From assembly GCA_011391635.1 (NCBI GenBank), contig JAABQD010000007.1, forward strand, positions 25,472-89,471: a stretch of 64,000 nt of DNA. Direction: 5' to 3'. The notes under the pieces were generated by a model, which saw nothing but the letters and a program-made list of their open reading frames with translations, did no database searches and had not been told where the DNA came from. The stretch's first letter is position 1; each line of letters opens with the position of its first letter. Shown piece by piece: positions 27,717 to 36,790 of the stretch. The DNA comes from Sulfurimonas sp. (GTDB taxonomy: Bacteria; Campylobacterota; Campylobacteria; Campylobacterales; Sulfurimonadaceae). Position numbers and translations under genes: made by a program.

Positions 27717-29633
27717 CTATTTCGCTCTTGAGAGTAAAAACAGAGATACGATAAAAGCAACAGAGCCAAAAAATGAGTTCATCATAAGTAAAGCTCCAAC
27801 ACTCGCAAATAGAGCGATATACGAGAAAACTTGTTTATTGACAAAGAGTGCAACTAAAGCCACAGCGATTGCTGTTTGTCCAAAAACTTGCATGTAAGAA
27901 AAGAGTCCAAGTTGTGTTCTGAGCGTACATAAAAAAGAGTCCATCGAAGCGTTACACTGAGCCGCCATCGCTACATTTGTAAAAATACCATAGCGTAAAT
28001 AGGCAAAAACAGTAAAAAACATCACAAGTATAGCGATAAGATTTTTGAGTGAGGAGAACGCTATTTTTTTACTTCCCAAATAAAGCATGAAAGCAAACCC
28101 AATCGATATCAAGAGCCAAACATCTGAAAAGAGATTGAGATAGGTTTCATTGACAAAAATAGTCACTGTCGTGAGTGCCAAAAGTAAAAAGGATGCTTTT
28201 TCAAATTTTCCAAAATTCATCTGCTCGAACTTGCCTCTATAGAGCCATAGATACGAAAGCACAGAGATACTAAAGGCATAAATTTCAAAATTTCTATAAC
28301 GACCCTCAAAGGCTAAAGCAAGATTAGAAACCAAAACAAACGCAAGAGATGCATAGAAAAAGAGCATGAAAAGAGCATCTGCACTCCTGTTTTTTTGGAG
28401 TAAAATAGTTGCGATATTTATAATCTGAGGTCTTTGCTCTTTAGCGATATAACTCAGCGTCAGAGCGTAAATACCAAGATGTGTTGCCATCACAAGTATC
28501 GCCCACATAAGCTCAATATTGGTTCGTACAGTCACCATATACTGCTCCACTTGAAGCATAAACAGTAGAGCAAAAAGTGTATTCACCCCTCCAAAAATGA
28601 GCATCGTTTTACTCTCAGTTGCACTCTTTCGAAACATCAAAGAAAAAGCCAAAACAAGCAAAAAAGAACCAAGAGCTAAAGGTTTGTAATTTGGAAAATC
28701 CGAAACATCCCCAAAGAAAACTTTTTTGTCCATTCTATCTTTATCAAACAGCCCCCAAAAGCCTCCAACAGCACCTTCATTGACTCTTTTCCAAGGCTGG
28801 TCAAACCCTTCAATGATGTTGTAATTCCACCCTTTTTCATTTGCCAATTTGACAAATCCTCGCATATAAACTGCCTGATTAACTTTGCTAGGAAGTGCAT
28901 CTTCTCGCATGCGTCCCTCGGAGGGCCAACCTGTCTCGCCAATGAGTATATCTCTATTTTTAAAGATTCCGCCCACCTCTTCTCGTACATGTGCCACATG
29001 CTCAAGGGAGGCATTGATATTCATCGGGTCATCTTCCCAATATGGCAAGATATGAATCGTCACAAAATCCGTAACTTCTGCAATTTTTGGATAACGAACC
29101 CAAAATTCCCAAACATCCGCATAAGTCACTTTGATATCAGGAAGAGCTTTTTTGACATCTTTGATATACTCAATGAGGGTCGTATCTGTAACCTCTCCAC
29201 GCAAAATAGTTTCATTACCGACAATGATAGCTTTGACTATATCTTTGTTTTGAGATGCAAGTTTGATAAGAGCATTTATCTCTTTTTGTGTATTGGCTTT
29301 ATCATTGTTAATCCACACGCCCATAAGCATTTTGAGATTATTTTCTCTTGCTATTTTAGGAATCATCTCCAAGCCCAGAACCGAATAAGTACGAATACAC
29401 TCCGTATATTTGGAGAGAAGCTTCAAATCCTCTCGCACATTCTCTTCTGAAATTACCAACCCTTTATCAAACAAAAATGGCGATTCATCTTTTGCAAAAG
29501 GTGCATAAGAGACACACTGAAGTTTGGTAATAGAGTTTTGCGAATCTTTGAGAGTAAAAACTTCTCCAGCAAGGTACCAAAAGAGTGTTACTATGGCAAG
29601 ACTTGCTACAGCTATAGATATTTTTTTCGTCAT
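27717..29633 (-). CDS. Membrane-anchored GH17-like protein with polytopic C-terminus
   Basis: 638 residues from the ATG at 29633, which follows AAGGAAAAG; the open frame runs 27 codons further without a site. One N-terminal segment (ISIAVASLAIVTLFWYLAG), then a GH17 beta-1,3-glucanase-like domain (about 40-310) with the acid/base Glu in IVGNETILRG and nucleophile Glu in LIGETGWPSEGR, then about nine hydrophobic segments to the end. In proteobacteria such fusions are found near beta-glucan synthesis. The catalytic domain should face the periplasm. No glucan synthase is adjacent. Confidence 0.85.
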   Translation of the reverse strand: MTKKISIAVASLAIVTLFWYLAGEVFTLKDSQNSITKLQCVSYAPFAKDESPFLFDKGLVISEENVREDLKLLSKYTECIRTYSVLGLEMIPKIARENNLKMLMGVWINNDKANTQKEINALIKLASQNKDIVKAIIVGNETILRGEVTDTTLIEYIKDVKKALPDIKVTYADVWEFWVRYPKIAEVTDFVTIHILPYWEDDPMNINASLEHVAHVREEVGGIFKNRDILIGETGWPSEGRMREDALPSKVNQAVYMRGFVKLANEKGWNYNIIEGFDQPWKRVNEGAVGGFWGLFDKDRMDKKVFFGDVSDFPNYKPLALGSFLLVLAFSLMFRKSATESKTMLIFGGVNTLFALLFMLQVEQYMVTVRTNIELMWAILVMATHLGIYALTLSYIAKEQRPQIINIATILLQKNRSADALFMLFFYASLAFVLVSNLALAFEGRYRNFEIYAFSISVLSYLWLYRGKFEQMNFGKFEKASFLLLALTTVTIFVNETYLNLFSDVWLLISIGFAFMLYLGSKKIAFSSLKNLIAILVMFFTVFAYLRYGIFTNVAMAAQCNASMDSFLCTLRTQLGLFSYMQVFGQTAIAVALVALFVNKQVFSYIALFASVGALLMMNSFFGSVAFIVSLFLLSRAK

Positions 29634-29722
29634 TCTTTTCCTTTTTATATCGTATAAAACAATTTTGGCATTATAGCATCTCCTTTTTGAGAGTAGCTGT
29701 TTCTTGGTTTGCATAAAAGAGA

Positions 29723-29728
29723 TATAAT
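29723..29728 (+). promoter_or_regulatory. Putative -10 box of rubrerythrin
   Basis: TATAAT at 29723-29728, 48 bases before the rubrerythrin ATG. Peroxide regulation through PerR would be expected for the family, but I see no convincing box. Confidence 0.45.
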
Positions 29729-29776
29729 GATTTAAGGATAATTTTTATCTTTTAAAATTAAATTCAAGGATTCCAC

Positions 29777-30274
29777 ATGCCAACTACAAAAGAGAATTTA
29801 GATACAGCATTTAGTGGTGAGAGCCAAGCGTACCAAAAGTACAGTGCATTTGCTAAAAAAGCAGAGAAAGATGGATTTGAAAATATTGCAAAACTTTTCC
29901 GTACAACAGCAGAAGCAGAGAAAATCCACGCTGAAGGTCACTTAAAAGCGATGGATAAAATAGGTTCAACACTTGAGAATCTTGAAGCTGCTATCGGCGG
30001 AGAGACTTATGAGTTTGAAGATATGTACCCTCCAATGTACGAACTCGCAGACAAAGAGAACCACAAAGCGAAAAAAATGTTTGGGTATGCTCTTGAAGCA
30101 GAAAAAGTGCATGCAGAACTTTATGCAAAAGCTCTCCAAGCGGTCAAAGAGGGAAAAGATTTGGATGAAGTCAATATCTATTTATGCCCTACATGTGGGT
30201 ATATCGAGTTAGGTACACCACCAGAGAAATGTCCTGTGTGTGGAGTCAATGGCTCTACATTTGTTCAGATATAA
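29777..30274 (+). CDS. Rubrerythrin
   Basis: 165 residues. The four-helix di-iron domain shows FSGESQAYQKY, AEAEKIHAEGHL and ALEAEKVHAELY (E-x2-H ligands), and the C-terminus is a rubredoxin-like CPTCGY...CPVCG site. It reduces hydrogen peroxide in the cytoplasm using electrons from a small redox protein. The start codon lies inside a CCACATGCCA word (29773-29782), with AAGGA six bases ahead. A BFD-like ferredoxin gene follows after ten bases. Confidence 0.95.
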   Translation: MPTTKENLDTAFSGESQAYQKYSAFAKKAEKDGFENIAKLFRTTAEAEKIHAEGHLKAMDKIGSTLENLEAAIGGETYEFEDMYPPMYELADKENHKAKKMFGYALEAEKVHAELYAKALQAVKEGKDLDEVNIYLCPTCGYIELGTPPEKCPVCGVNGSTFVQI

Positions 30275-30284
30275 GGAAGAAAAT

Positions 30285-30479
30285 ATGTTAGTATGCGATT
30301 GCAATGATGTTCATTTTGATGCCATCAAAGAAGCTGTGAAACAGCACGGAAGTGATATAGAGACGATTATGGAGATTACAAATGCGGGAACAGCATGTGA
30401 ATGTTGTCTCGAAAAAGATTGCGAAAAGGTAGATTTACCCCTTCCCTTAGCAATTCAAAGAGCTTTAGAAGAGCTCTAG
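30285..30479 (+). CDS. Small BFD-like [2Fe-2S] protein
   Basis: 64 residues from the ATG at 30285 behind AAGGAAG. Four cysteines in the pattern of bacterioferritin-associated ferredoxin: C4 and C6 (VCDCNDV) and C38/C40/C41 (ACECC), with two more near the end of the core (C46 region). It lies ten bases after rubrerythrin, so it may hand electrons to it. The spacing of the second pair differs from classical Bfd (C-x2-C), so cluster type is not certain. Confidence 0.8.
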   Translation: MLVCDCNDVHFDAIKEAVKQHGSDIETIMEITNAGTACECCLEKDCEKVDLPLPLAIQRALEEL

Positions 30480-30494
30480 CCTCCATTTCATAAT

Positions 30495-30528
30495 TACGGA
30501 TTTTTCCACATGGCATGTGGAAACCGTA
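30495..30528. repeat. Long hairpin built on the CCACATGCCA word
   Basis: TTTCCACATG-G-CATGTGGAAA (30503-30523) is a perfect palindrome around one base, extended by TACGG/CCGTA arms after a small bulge. It sits 15 bases past the ferredoxin gene stop. No T-run follows. Probably the 3' end structure of the rubrerythrin transcript. Confidence 0.7.
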
Positions 30529-30589
30529 GCTATCCGCACCCCATATAAAATAATCTCAAACAATTTATTCATATTTCAATAATATAAGT

Positions 30590-30595
30590 TATAAT
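30590..30595 (+). promoter_or_regulatory. Putative -10 box of the coiled-coil protein gene
   Basis: TATAAT at 30590-30595, 28 bases before the ATG at 30624, with AAAAAAGGAAAA as ribosome-binding region. Confidence 0.45.
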
Positions 30596-30623
30596 AATGC
30601 AATTTACTTAAAAAAGGAAAAAA

Positions 30624-31028
30624 ATGAGAAAAAAAATTGCACTTGTACTTTTGAGTACATCTTTATTAATGGCGGTAGATAGCGTTGTAGATACGAATGG
30701 CGCACAAACAAAGTTTGATGGAACAACGAAACAAACACAAGAAAAAGTGTATCAGCACCAAGAAAAAGTGCAAGAAAAGCAAGAACTCTTGAATGATAAA
30801 CAGGACGAACGCATTCAAAAAAGACAAGAGGGAATCGAAACTACTGCAACAAAAAACAAAGAAAAAGCTACTCAAAGAGAACAAAAGCTACAAGAAAAAG
30901 GGCAAAAGTTTAAAGAAAAAGAGCAAAAAAGAATTGAACAACAAGAGCTAAGACAAAACAAAATATTGGAAAAATCAAGAACGCTTCAAGAAAAAGCTAA
31001 TGTGAGAGCTGTTGGACAAGCAGACTAA
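30624..31028 (+). CDS. Exported Gln/Lys/Glu-rich coiled-coil protein
   Basis: 134 residues. Signal peptide KKIALVLLSTSLLMA, then a single long, highly charged helix rich in Gln, Glu and Lys with no aromatic core beyond one Tyr. Repeated units such as QEKVYQHQEKVQEKQELL and REQKLQEKGQKFKEKEQK suggest a periplasmic coiled coil. No family recognised. An OmpA-like lipoprotein, itself with a coiled coil, follows after 18 bases, so the two may work together at the envelope. Confidence 0.78.
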   Translation: MRKKIALVLLSTSLLMAVDSVVDTNGAQTKFDGTTKQTQEKVYQHQEKVQEKQELLNDKQDERIQKRQEGIETTATKNKEKATQREQKLQEKGQKFKEKEQKRIEQQELRQNKILEKSRTLQEKANVRAVGQAD

Positions 31029-31046
31029 GAATAAAAGGAGAAGCAA

Positions 31047-31871
31047 TTGAAATTAGCAACGCTCACAATTCTTGGATTTTTAGCACTCTTTAGTTCTGGG
31101 TGTGTCATGCAACAAACACATGAAGCAACACTCCAAGAACTAGACAAAACACGGGCCTCTTTGGGTATGGCGGAGAGAACCATTGATGAGCAAAATCATC
31201 AAATTCAAAGTAACAAAGAGGAGATTGCACAAGCAAAAAGTATCCTCTCTGACTTAGATATCAAGAAATTGGCACTCCAAGAGGAGCTTTATGATGCACA
31301 AAACTTTTTGAATGAGTCACAACTGAAACTCAAAGATTATGAGGGACAGCTTGAAACATTGCGTAAAATCGAAGCTGAGACGCAAAAACGCAATGAAATT
31401 TATGAGCAATTTGTCAAACAACTCCAAAATATGATTGATGGAGGGCAGTTGACTGTCAAAATTGAACATGGGCGTATCGTCATCAATCTCCCAGAAAATG
31501 TTCTCTTTGCAAGTGGAAGTGCCGTGGTCAATCCAAGCGGAATTATCGCACTTACAAATATTACAAATGTACTCAAAGGGTTTCAAGACCGTAGTTTCCA
31601 AATCGAAGGGCATACAGACAGTGTACCTATCAAAAGCTCTTCGTTTCCAAGTAATTGGGAACTCTCGTCTGCTCGAGCTTTGAGTGTTTTACACTTGATG
31701 ATTCAGGGAGGAATGTTATCGACGAATGTCTCTGCGGCAGGATTTGGAGAGTTTCATCCTCGTGCTGACAATGAGACAAAAGAGGGAAGAGCCCTCAATC
31801 GCCGTATCGAAATTATTATGCAACCAAACTTAGATATTCTTACAAGTGAATTACCAAAAGTAGCACAATAA
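31047..31871 (+). CDS. OmpA-family lipoprotein with coiled coil
   Basis: 274 residues from a TTG at 31047 preceded by AAAAGGAG. A lipobox (FSSGC, Cys19) ends the signal peptide; residues 25-125 form a coiled coil; residues 140-270 are an OmpA/MotB peptidoglycan-binding domain with LFASGSAVVNPSG, IEGHTDSVPI, LSSARALSVL and GRALNRRIEI. It should be tethered to the outer membrane and bind peptidoglycan. Not the Pal protein by context (no tol genes). Confidence 0.9.
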   Translation: MKLATLTILGFLALFSSGCVMQQTHEATLQELDKTRASLGMAERTIDEQNHQIQSNKEEIAQAKSILSDLDIKKLALQEELYDAQNFLNESQLKLKDYEGQLETLRKIEAETQKRNEIYEQFVKQLQNMIDGGQLTVKIEHGRIVINLPENVLFASGSAVVNPSGIIALTNITNVLKGFQDRSFQIEGHTDSVPIKSSSFPSNWELSSARALSVLHLMIQGGMLSTNVSAAGFGEFHPRADNETKEGRALNRRIEIIMQPNLDILTSELPKVAQ

Positions 31872-31880
31872 CTTCTCTTA

Positions 31881-31910
31881 CCATTTCCATCGCTCTAAGC
31901 GATGGAATGG
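31881..31910. terminator. Hairpin between convergent genes
   Basis: TTCCATCGCT-CTA-AGCGATGGAA, extended by CCAT/ATGG with a one-base bulge, ten bases past the OmpA-like stop and overlapping the end of the cysteine-rich gene. No strong T-run on either side; assigned by position and stem quality. Confidence 0.55.
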
Positions 31911-32332
31911 GACTTACATTCACACATCACACTTTTCCAATCTAAGTCAAACTTTTTTGCAACATAACTCTTGGCATGTGGAATGCCACATGCCGAACAA
32001 TCTTGATGAATTGCATCTCCATAAGTAGCTTGTTTGCCATCCTGTGAGGCGATAGAGCAAAAACTGTATTGTATTTTTTCCTCTTTAGTTTTTACACCAG
32101 CATCATCAAATCTAAAGTGCGGACATGCACAAAAATAGCAGTTGAGATAGGTTTGGTCATGACATTTTTCATTTTTCGCATAAAGTGGACAAAAATCTGG
32201 CTCATTCTGCACCATGTTTTCAAACACAAAATAGTCAATAATTTGCTCTTTTGTATTTCCACATGCCACTAATTTTGCAATAATACTTTTATGTTTCATA
32301 GCATGTGCATCAAACCAAGAGAGATAACTCAT
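31895..32332 (-). CDS. Cysteine-rich protein at the end of the btu operon
   Basis: 145 residues with eleven cysteines, grouped as CYFCAC (65-70), DCSAC and MCEC plus isolated ones. No signal peptide, so cytoplasmic; the pattern suggests a metal or Fe-S site. It overlaps btuC by four bases (ATGA), making it the last gene of the cobalamin-type uptake operon, and so is a candidate for handling the imported cofactor or metal. I do not recognise a named family. Two word copies (31972, 32259) and a partial inverted one at 31985 lie within it. Confidence 0.8.
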   Translation of the reverse strand: MSYLSWFDAHAMKHKSIIAKLVACGNTKEQIIDYFVFENMVQNEPDFCPLYAKNEKCHDQTYLNCYFCACPHFRFDDAGVKTKEEKIQYSFCSIASQDGKQATYGDAIHQDCSACGIPHAKSYVAKKFDLDWKSVMCECKSHSIA

Positions 32333-33291
32333 TTTTTGCCTTTAATGATAAGATAGATAAAAAACGGAGCCCCAATAAATGCTGTAACGATACCAATAGG
32401 AAGCTCACTTTGCGTATTTATGCCACGCGTGAGCGTGTCACAAAAAACCAAAAAAAATCCACCAAAAAGAGCTGTTTTGAGAACTCTATGGCTGAGTGCA
32501 GAGGGATAGATTTTGGCAACAATGTGCGGGACAACCAGCCCCACAAAGCCGATAGGTCCACTCATACTCACTAAAACACCAATCGCAAATGAAGAGGCAA
32601 TCAAAAGTAAAAGTGTCACTCTTTTTGTATGCACACCTTTGAGAGATGCTTGTGTCTCACTCATACCAAGAAGCTGAAGCTCAAATCGATACAAATATAA
32701 AAGAAGGAGCAGTAAAAATGCAATAATGCCAAGTGTTATAGGACTATTCCAGCCAATAATGGAGAGTGAACCCATGGTAAAACGGATAAGCAAATCATTT
32801 TGTATTGCACTCCCAAGATAAAAAACAACCATAAGTGCAGAAGTGTAAAAAAGAGAGAGGGCAATCCCCAAAAGTAGGAGCGATTCATGGTGTGAACTTT
32901 TAAGAAATTGTGAAAGATAGACAAGGAGTAACACAGTGAACATCGCACCCAAAAAACCAAATAGAGTGACAGAAGCTACTCCAAAAAGGAGTGTTCCAAG
33001 TGAGAGTTTCAGAGCGATTCCAGCACCCAAAACTGCACCGCTTGAGATTCCCAAAGTATAAGGTGTCATCAAAGCATTACGAAAAAGCGTCTGGTAAAGA
33101 AGCCCACTCAACGCCAAAACAACTCCAGCAAAAAAAGCAAAAAGTACCCGAGGCAGACGAAGTTCAACAAATATTTTATGACTCAAATGCTCAGGATTCA
33201 AAACATCCGCTAAACTCAGCTCCACGGAGCCAATAAAAGGTGCAATCAAAACTCCACATGCCAAGAGTATCCATAGAAGGGATTTAAGCAT
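32329..33291 (-). CDS. BtuC/FecCD-family ABC permease
   Basis: 320 residues from the ATG at 33291 (open frame extends 11 codons more). About ten membrane segments and the family stretches LRLPRVLFAFFAGVVLALSGLLYQTLFRNAL and GPIGFVGLVVPHI. It forms the channel for cobalamin or an iron-siderophore with the ATPase and binding protein encoded just upstream. It overlaps the ATPase gene by eight bases. Confidence 0.92.
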   Translation of the reverse strand: MLKSLLWILLACGVLIAPFIGSVELSLADVLNPEHLSHKIFVELRLPRVLFAFFAGVVLALSGLLYQTLFRNALMTPYTLGISSGAVLGAGIALKLSLGTLLFGVASVTLFGFLGAMFTVLLLVYLSQFLKSSHHESLLLLGIALSLFYTSALMVVFYLGSAIQNDLLIRFTMGSLSIIGWNSPITLGIIAFLLLLLLYLYRFELQLLGMSETQASLKGVHTKRVTLLLLIASSFAIGVLVSMSGPIGFVGLVVPHIVAKIYPSALSHRVLKTALFGGFFLVFCDTLTRGINTQSELPIGIVTAFIGAPFFIYLIIKGKK

Positions 33292-34009
33292 ACCGCACCG
33301 CCATCGAACTAAATGCAACGCCATAAAGCTCCTCTAAATTTGCATCTTCAAAAAATCCCTCTTCGTAGAGCGTTACTCTTTTTTCTTTGATAAATGCGAT
33401 GGGTGAACCCACAAAACAGGCAAGATGCAAATCGTGCGTAATGAGAATTATTTGATGATACTCCTTGAGTCCTTTGATATGCTCTGCAATTATTTTTGCG
33501 TTGCGTGGGTCAAGGTTGGCTGTTGGCTCATCAAAAATAATGATTTTGCTCTGCTGTGCAAGTGCTTGGGCTATCAAAACCAACTGCTGTTCTCCTGAGC
33601 TCAAAGAGGCAACTGTATGACTACTCAAATGCCTAATGTTCAAAAACGCTATCGTCTTCTGGGCTATAATTTTATCTTTTGCATCATACTCAAAAAAGCT
33701 TTTTTTGTAGGGAAACCGCCCTAGGAGTACAAACTCAAATACAGTGATAAAAGAGTCATAAATATCGAGCTTTGCAGGAATATAAGAGATTGTTTTTGCT
33801 CTTGTTTTGGGTGCTATGTTTTGAATACTTTCACCAAAAAGAGAGACTTCACCCTCATAGCCAGTCAAACCACAAATCGCTCGTGCAAGTGTACTTTTCC
33901 CCGAACCATTGGCACCAAGAATACTCAAATGTGAAGCAATATCGAGCGTAATATCCTCTAAAACAGAGTGATTATCAAATCCACATGCCAAAGATTGCAA
34001 TTTAATCAT
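33284..34009 (-). CDS. BtuD/FecE-family ABC ATPase
   Basis: 241 residues. Walker A GANGSGKSTLAR, signature LSSGEQQLVLIAQAL (SSGE for SGGQ), Walker B IIIFDEPTANLD and the switch His in LITHDLH are all present. It powers the permease encoded downstream. It overlaps the binding-protein gene by eight bases. Two word copies (33254 is just outside, 33981 inside) lie nearby. Confidence 0.92.
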   Translation of the reverse strand: MIKLQSLACGFDNHSVLEDITLDIASHLSILGANGSGKSTLARAICGLTGYEGEVSLFGESIQNIAPKTRAKTISYIPAKLDIYDSFITVFEFVLLGRFPYKKSFFEYDAKDKIIAQKTIAFLNIRHLSSHTVASLSSGEQQLVLIAQALAQQSKIIIFDEPTANLDPRNAKIIAEHIKGLKEYHQIILITHDLHLACFVGSPIAFIKEKRVTLYEEGFFEDANLEELYGVAFSSMAVRYA

Positions 34010-34817
34010 GGTTCATCTCTTTACACAATCTCTCAATAGTCAGTGCAACCCTGTGGGATGGGATGTGGGCATAACTCTCATCTACAATACTGATTTGACC
34101 GTTTTGACTCGCTTTTGTCGGGAGTGCGTACCATGCTTCTAGTGCTTTTTGTTCATTGGCATGTGGATTTGAGGCTCGTGAATGGAGAATAATAATTTGT
34201 TCAGGATTGAGAGCGATAACATTCTCATAACTGAGTACGGGCTGTGATATCTGCGTGTTTTTATAGGTATTTGTATTTCCACATGCCAAGATAATATCAT
34301 CAAAAAATATTTCACCCCCAGCGACATAAATCCCACTGCGTAAATCTTCATGCAGACCATACACAATCATAACTGTATGCGATTTTTTTGCTTTTGGAGC
34401 GTTTTTTAGAGCCTCATCTATCGCTTGAATCAGGGTGTCTGGCTTGGCATGGAGGAGATTTGCGAGTTTGAGTATCGAGCTTTTTATATCTTCGATGGTT
34501 TGGAGTTTGAGCATAACTGTTTTTATATTAAATCTCTCCAAACTCTCTAAAGTCTCTTGATTGAAATCTTGTCCGACGACGAGAGATGGTTGCAATGCGA
34601 TAATTTTTTCTCTATTTGGATTGGAATACCCACCCACTATAGGAAGCTTTTGAACCTCTGGGGGGAAAAGCGAATAGTCACTCACTCCAACCAACTCCTC
34701 CCCTTTTTGCAAAGCAAAGATGATTTCTGAGAGCGAAGGACTCAGGGAGACAATTCTCTCCCCAGCCTCAAGTGTAAGTAGTAAACATAGTATCCAAAAT
34801 AGTGTTCTCATTCGCAT
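34002..34817 (-). CDS. Periplasmic binding protein, BtuF/FepB type
   Basis: 271 residues with signal peptide (TLFWILCLLLTLEAGE), then class III binding-protein motifs RIVSLSPSLSEIIFAL, VGVSDYSLFPPEV and LVVGQDFNQETL. It delivers the ligand to the BtuCD-type pump. RIVSLSPS and VSDYSxxPPE are typical of the cobalamin-binding branch, so BtuF is preferred over siderophore binding, but this is not proof. Three word copies lie close (34157, 34279 inside). Confidence 0.88.
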   Translation of the reverse strand: MRMRTLFWILCLLLTLEAGERIVSLSPSLSEIIFALQKGEELVGVSDYSLFPPEVQKLPIVGGYSNPNREKIIALQPSLVVGQDFNQETLESLERFNIKTVMLKLQTIEDIKSSILKLANLLHAKPDTLIQAIDEALKNAPKAKKSHTVMIVYGLHEDLRSGIYVAGGEIFFDDIILACGNTNTYKNTQISQPVLSYENVIALNPEQIIILHSRASNPHANEQKALEAWYALPTKASQNGQISIVDESYAHIPSHRVALTIERLCKEMNHD

Positions 34818-34823
34818 CTTTTT

Positions 34824-36761
34824 TTAATATTTTAGTTTCAATCCTGCGATGGCTGTGGTTGTGAAGTTGAGTGGATAAATCACATCATCTTCTATCCACA
34901 TGCCATTACTTTGATTGAACAGATTGTTTATTTTAGCGAAAAGTTCATAATTCTCTTTTGCATAAGTGAGCGAGATGTCTGTCGTTTTGTAGGCATCTTG
35001 TTTTTGCGAAAAGTTGTTATTGAAATCGTTTGCAGCGTATGCCTCACTTCTGTAGTTTTGTGTGAGGGCAATTGTGGCATGTGGAGTTGGAAGGTAACTG
35101 AGTGTCATTTTTGCGTTGTGATTACTCACACCTGGTAAGTTTTTATCTGCATAATTTTCACCATTTTCTCTCTCCTCATCAATAATTGCTTGAGTAAGAT
35201 TATAGTTGAGAAGGATATTCCACATGCCAGAAATAATATATTTCTCATACAAATCGACCCCATACTTATGCGATTTATCGATATTTGTATTTTTGGAATT
35301 CATAAATGTAGGGTCAGCAAAATAATAAATTTCATCTTCTAAAGCAACATAATAGGCAGAAATTTTAAACTTATTTACTGGCGTGATAGCGTTATATCCA
35401 AGTGTCATACTCTGAGTTTTCATCGGTGAGATAAAATCGTTAAAGACACCATAAGAGAAAAATCTATCAATATCTGGAGCTTGATACGCATTGGCATAAT
35501 TTGCAAAGAGTGAATTTTTATCATCCAGCATGTAGTTATATCCTAACTCTGCACCATGAAGTGTTGATGCATCACTATTTGTTTTGCTCACATCATGAAA
35601 TTTATAGGATACTTTTTCAATACGCACTCCCGCTTGAAGTGTGTTCTTTGAAAAACTCACATCGCCAAGCACGAAACCTGCAAGATTCTCTTTTTTGGTC
35701 TCATTGGCACTACTCCAAGTAGCGGCATGAGAATTTCTTTCACCGCTAAACATATCTAAACCCGTAGAGAGTCGCATTTGCTCTCCCTTATAATCCAAAG
35801 AGGCTTTTGCGGAGTTATAATTGTAATCGGCGAGAGAGTCATAAGTGAGGAAATTGGATTTTTTCTTCTCGTGATTTGCATCAACACTCAAAGAAAACAC
35901 TTCATCTATAAAATAACTCACACCTGCACCGACGCTATCGCTATCATATTTTTGATGGTTTGCTCCCCAATTTGTCGCTCCCGCTTGTTTTGGGTTTGAT
36001 TCATATTCTTTAAGTGTGAGATAACTTGCATAAATCACATCTGTTCTAGCAAAAGATGCATTGGTTCTGAGCTCTACTTCCTCTATTGGAGTGTACGCGA
36101 GAGTAAATGTCGCGGTTGAGAGACTATTTTCATCTTTGCCATCTTTGGTGTCGATAGTACGGACACCTGCACTTTTTTGACCCTCGCCATTTACAGAAAC
36201 AGAGAGTTTTTCATCATGATGCCCAAGATAAAATGAGCTATCCCATGCACCATATGTTCCACCATACAATGTAAACTCTTTATCACTGTTTTGCTTTGTT
36301 ACGATATTTACAACCCCAGCATTTGCCCCATCGCCACTGCTTACAATCCCGCTGGATTTGATAATCTCAATTTTTTCGATAGACGATACAGCGATAGAGT
36401 TGAGAAGTGGAGCAACCATATCAATGTTATTTATTTTTCTTCCATTGAGTGTGACAACGATGTTTTGGTATCCATCACTTATCCCATACCCACGCATGTC
36501 GAGTTTTTGTGAAAATGGATTTCCAAAAGATGGCATGGATATAACTGATGTTTGCGTGTTTAAAAACTCATACACATTTTGTACATGTGCTTTTTGTATA
36601 TCCTCGCTTGTATAGACTTCTACGGCACAACTCGCTTGGAGTTCATTGGTCGCGATAGCGGTGGAAGTAACTTCTAATGGTATAAGTTTGATACTCTCAT
36701 CTGCATCTGCTTGGCTCAAAAGAGCAACTAAAAAAAGTGATAATCGTAATGTTTTTTTCAT
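34824..36761 (-). CDS. TonB-dependent outer-membrane receptor, BtuB-like
   Basis: 645 residues: signal peptide, TonB box near IPLEVTSTA, plug domain (about 35-150) with LDMRGYGISDGYQNIVVTLNGRKIN and IEIIKSSGIVSSGDGANAGVVNIVTK, then a beta barrel ending in an aromatic-free but typical LKLKY strand (Tyr last). First large gene of the operon with the ABC genes; seven bases separate it from btuF. Ligand is cobalamin by context, not proven; no cobalamin riboswitch is visible upstream. Three exact word copies lie inside. Confidence 0.9.
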   Translation of the reverse strand: MKKTLRLSLFLVALLSQADADESIKLIPLEVTSTAIATNELQASCAVEVYTSEDIQKAHVQNVYEFLNTQTSVISMPSFGNPFSQKLDMRGYGISDGYQNIVVTLNGRKINNIDMVAPLLNSIAVSSIEKIEIIKSSGIVSSGDGANAGVVNIVTKQNSDKEFTLYGGTYGAWDSSFYLGHHDEKLSVSVNGEGQKSAGVRTIDTKDGKDENSLSTATFTLAYTPIEEVELRTNASFARTDVIYASYLTLKEYESNPKQAGATNWGANHQKYDSDSVGAGVSYFIDEVFSLSVDANHEKKKSNFLTYDSLADYNYNSAKASLDYKGEQMRLSTGLDMFSGERNSHAATWSSANETKKENLAGFVLGDVSFSKNTLQAGVRIEKVSYKFHDVSKTNSDASTLHGAELGYNYMLDDKNSLFANYANAYQAPDIDRFFSYGVFNDFISPMKTQSMTLGYNAITPVNKFKISAYYVALEDEIYYFADPTFMNSKNTNIDKSHKYGVDLYEKYIISGMWNILLNYNLTQAIIDEERENGENYADKNLPGVSNHNAKMTLSYLPTPHATIALTQNYRSEAYAANDFNNNFSQKQDAYKTTDISLTYAKENYELFAKINNLFNQSNGMWIEDDVIYPLNFTTTAIAGLKLKY

Positions 36762-36790
36762 ATTTTATATTCCATAAATTTTATTTTTGT

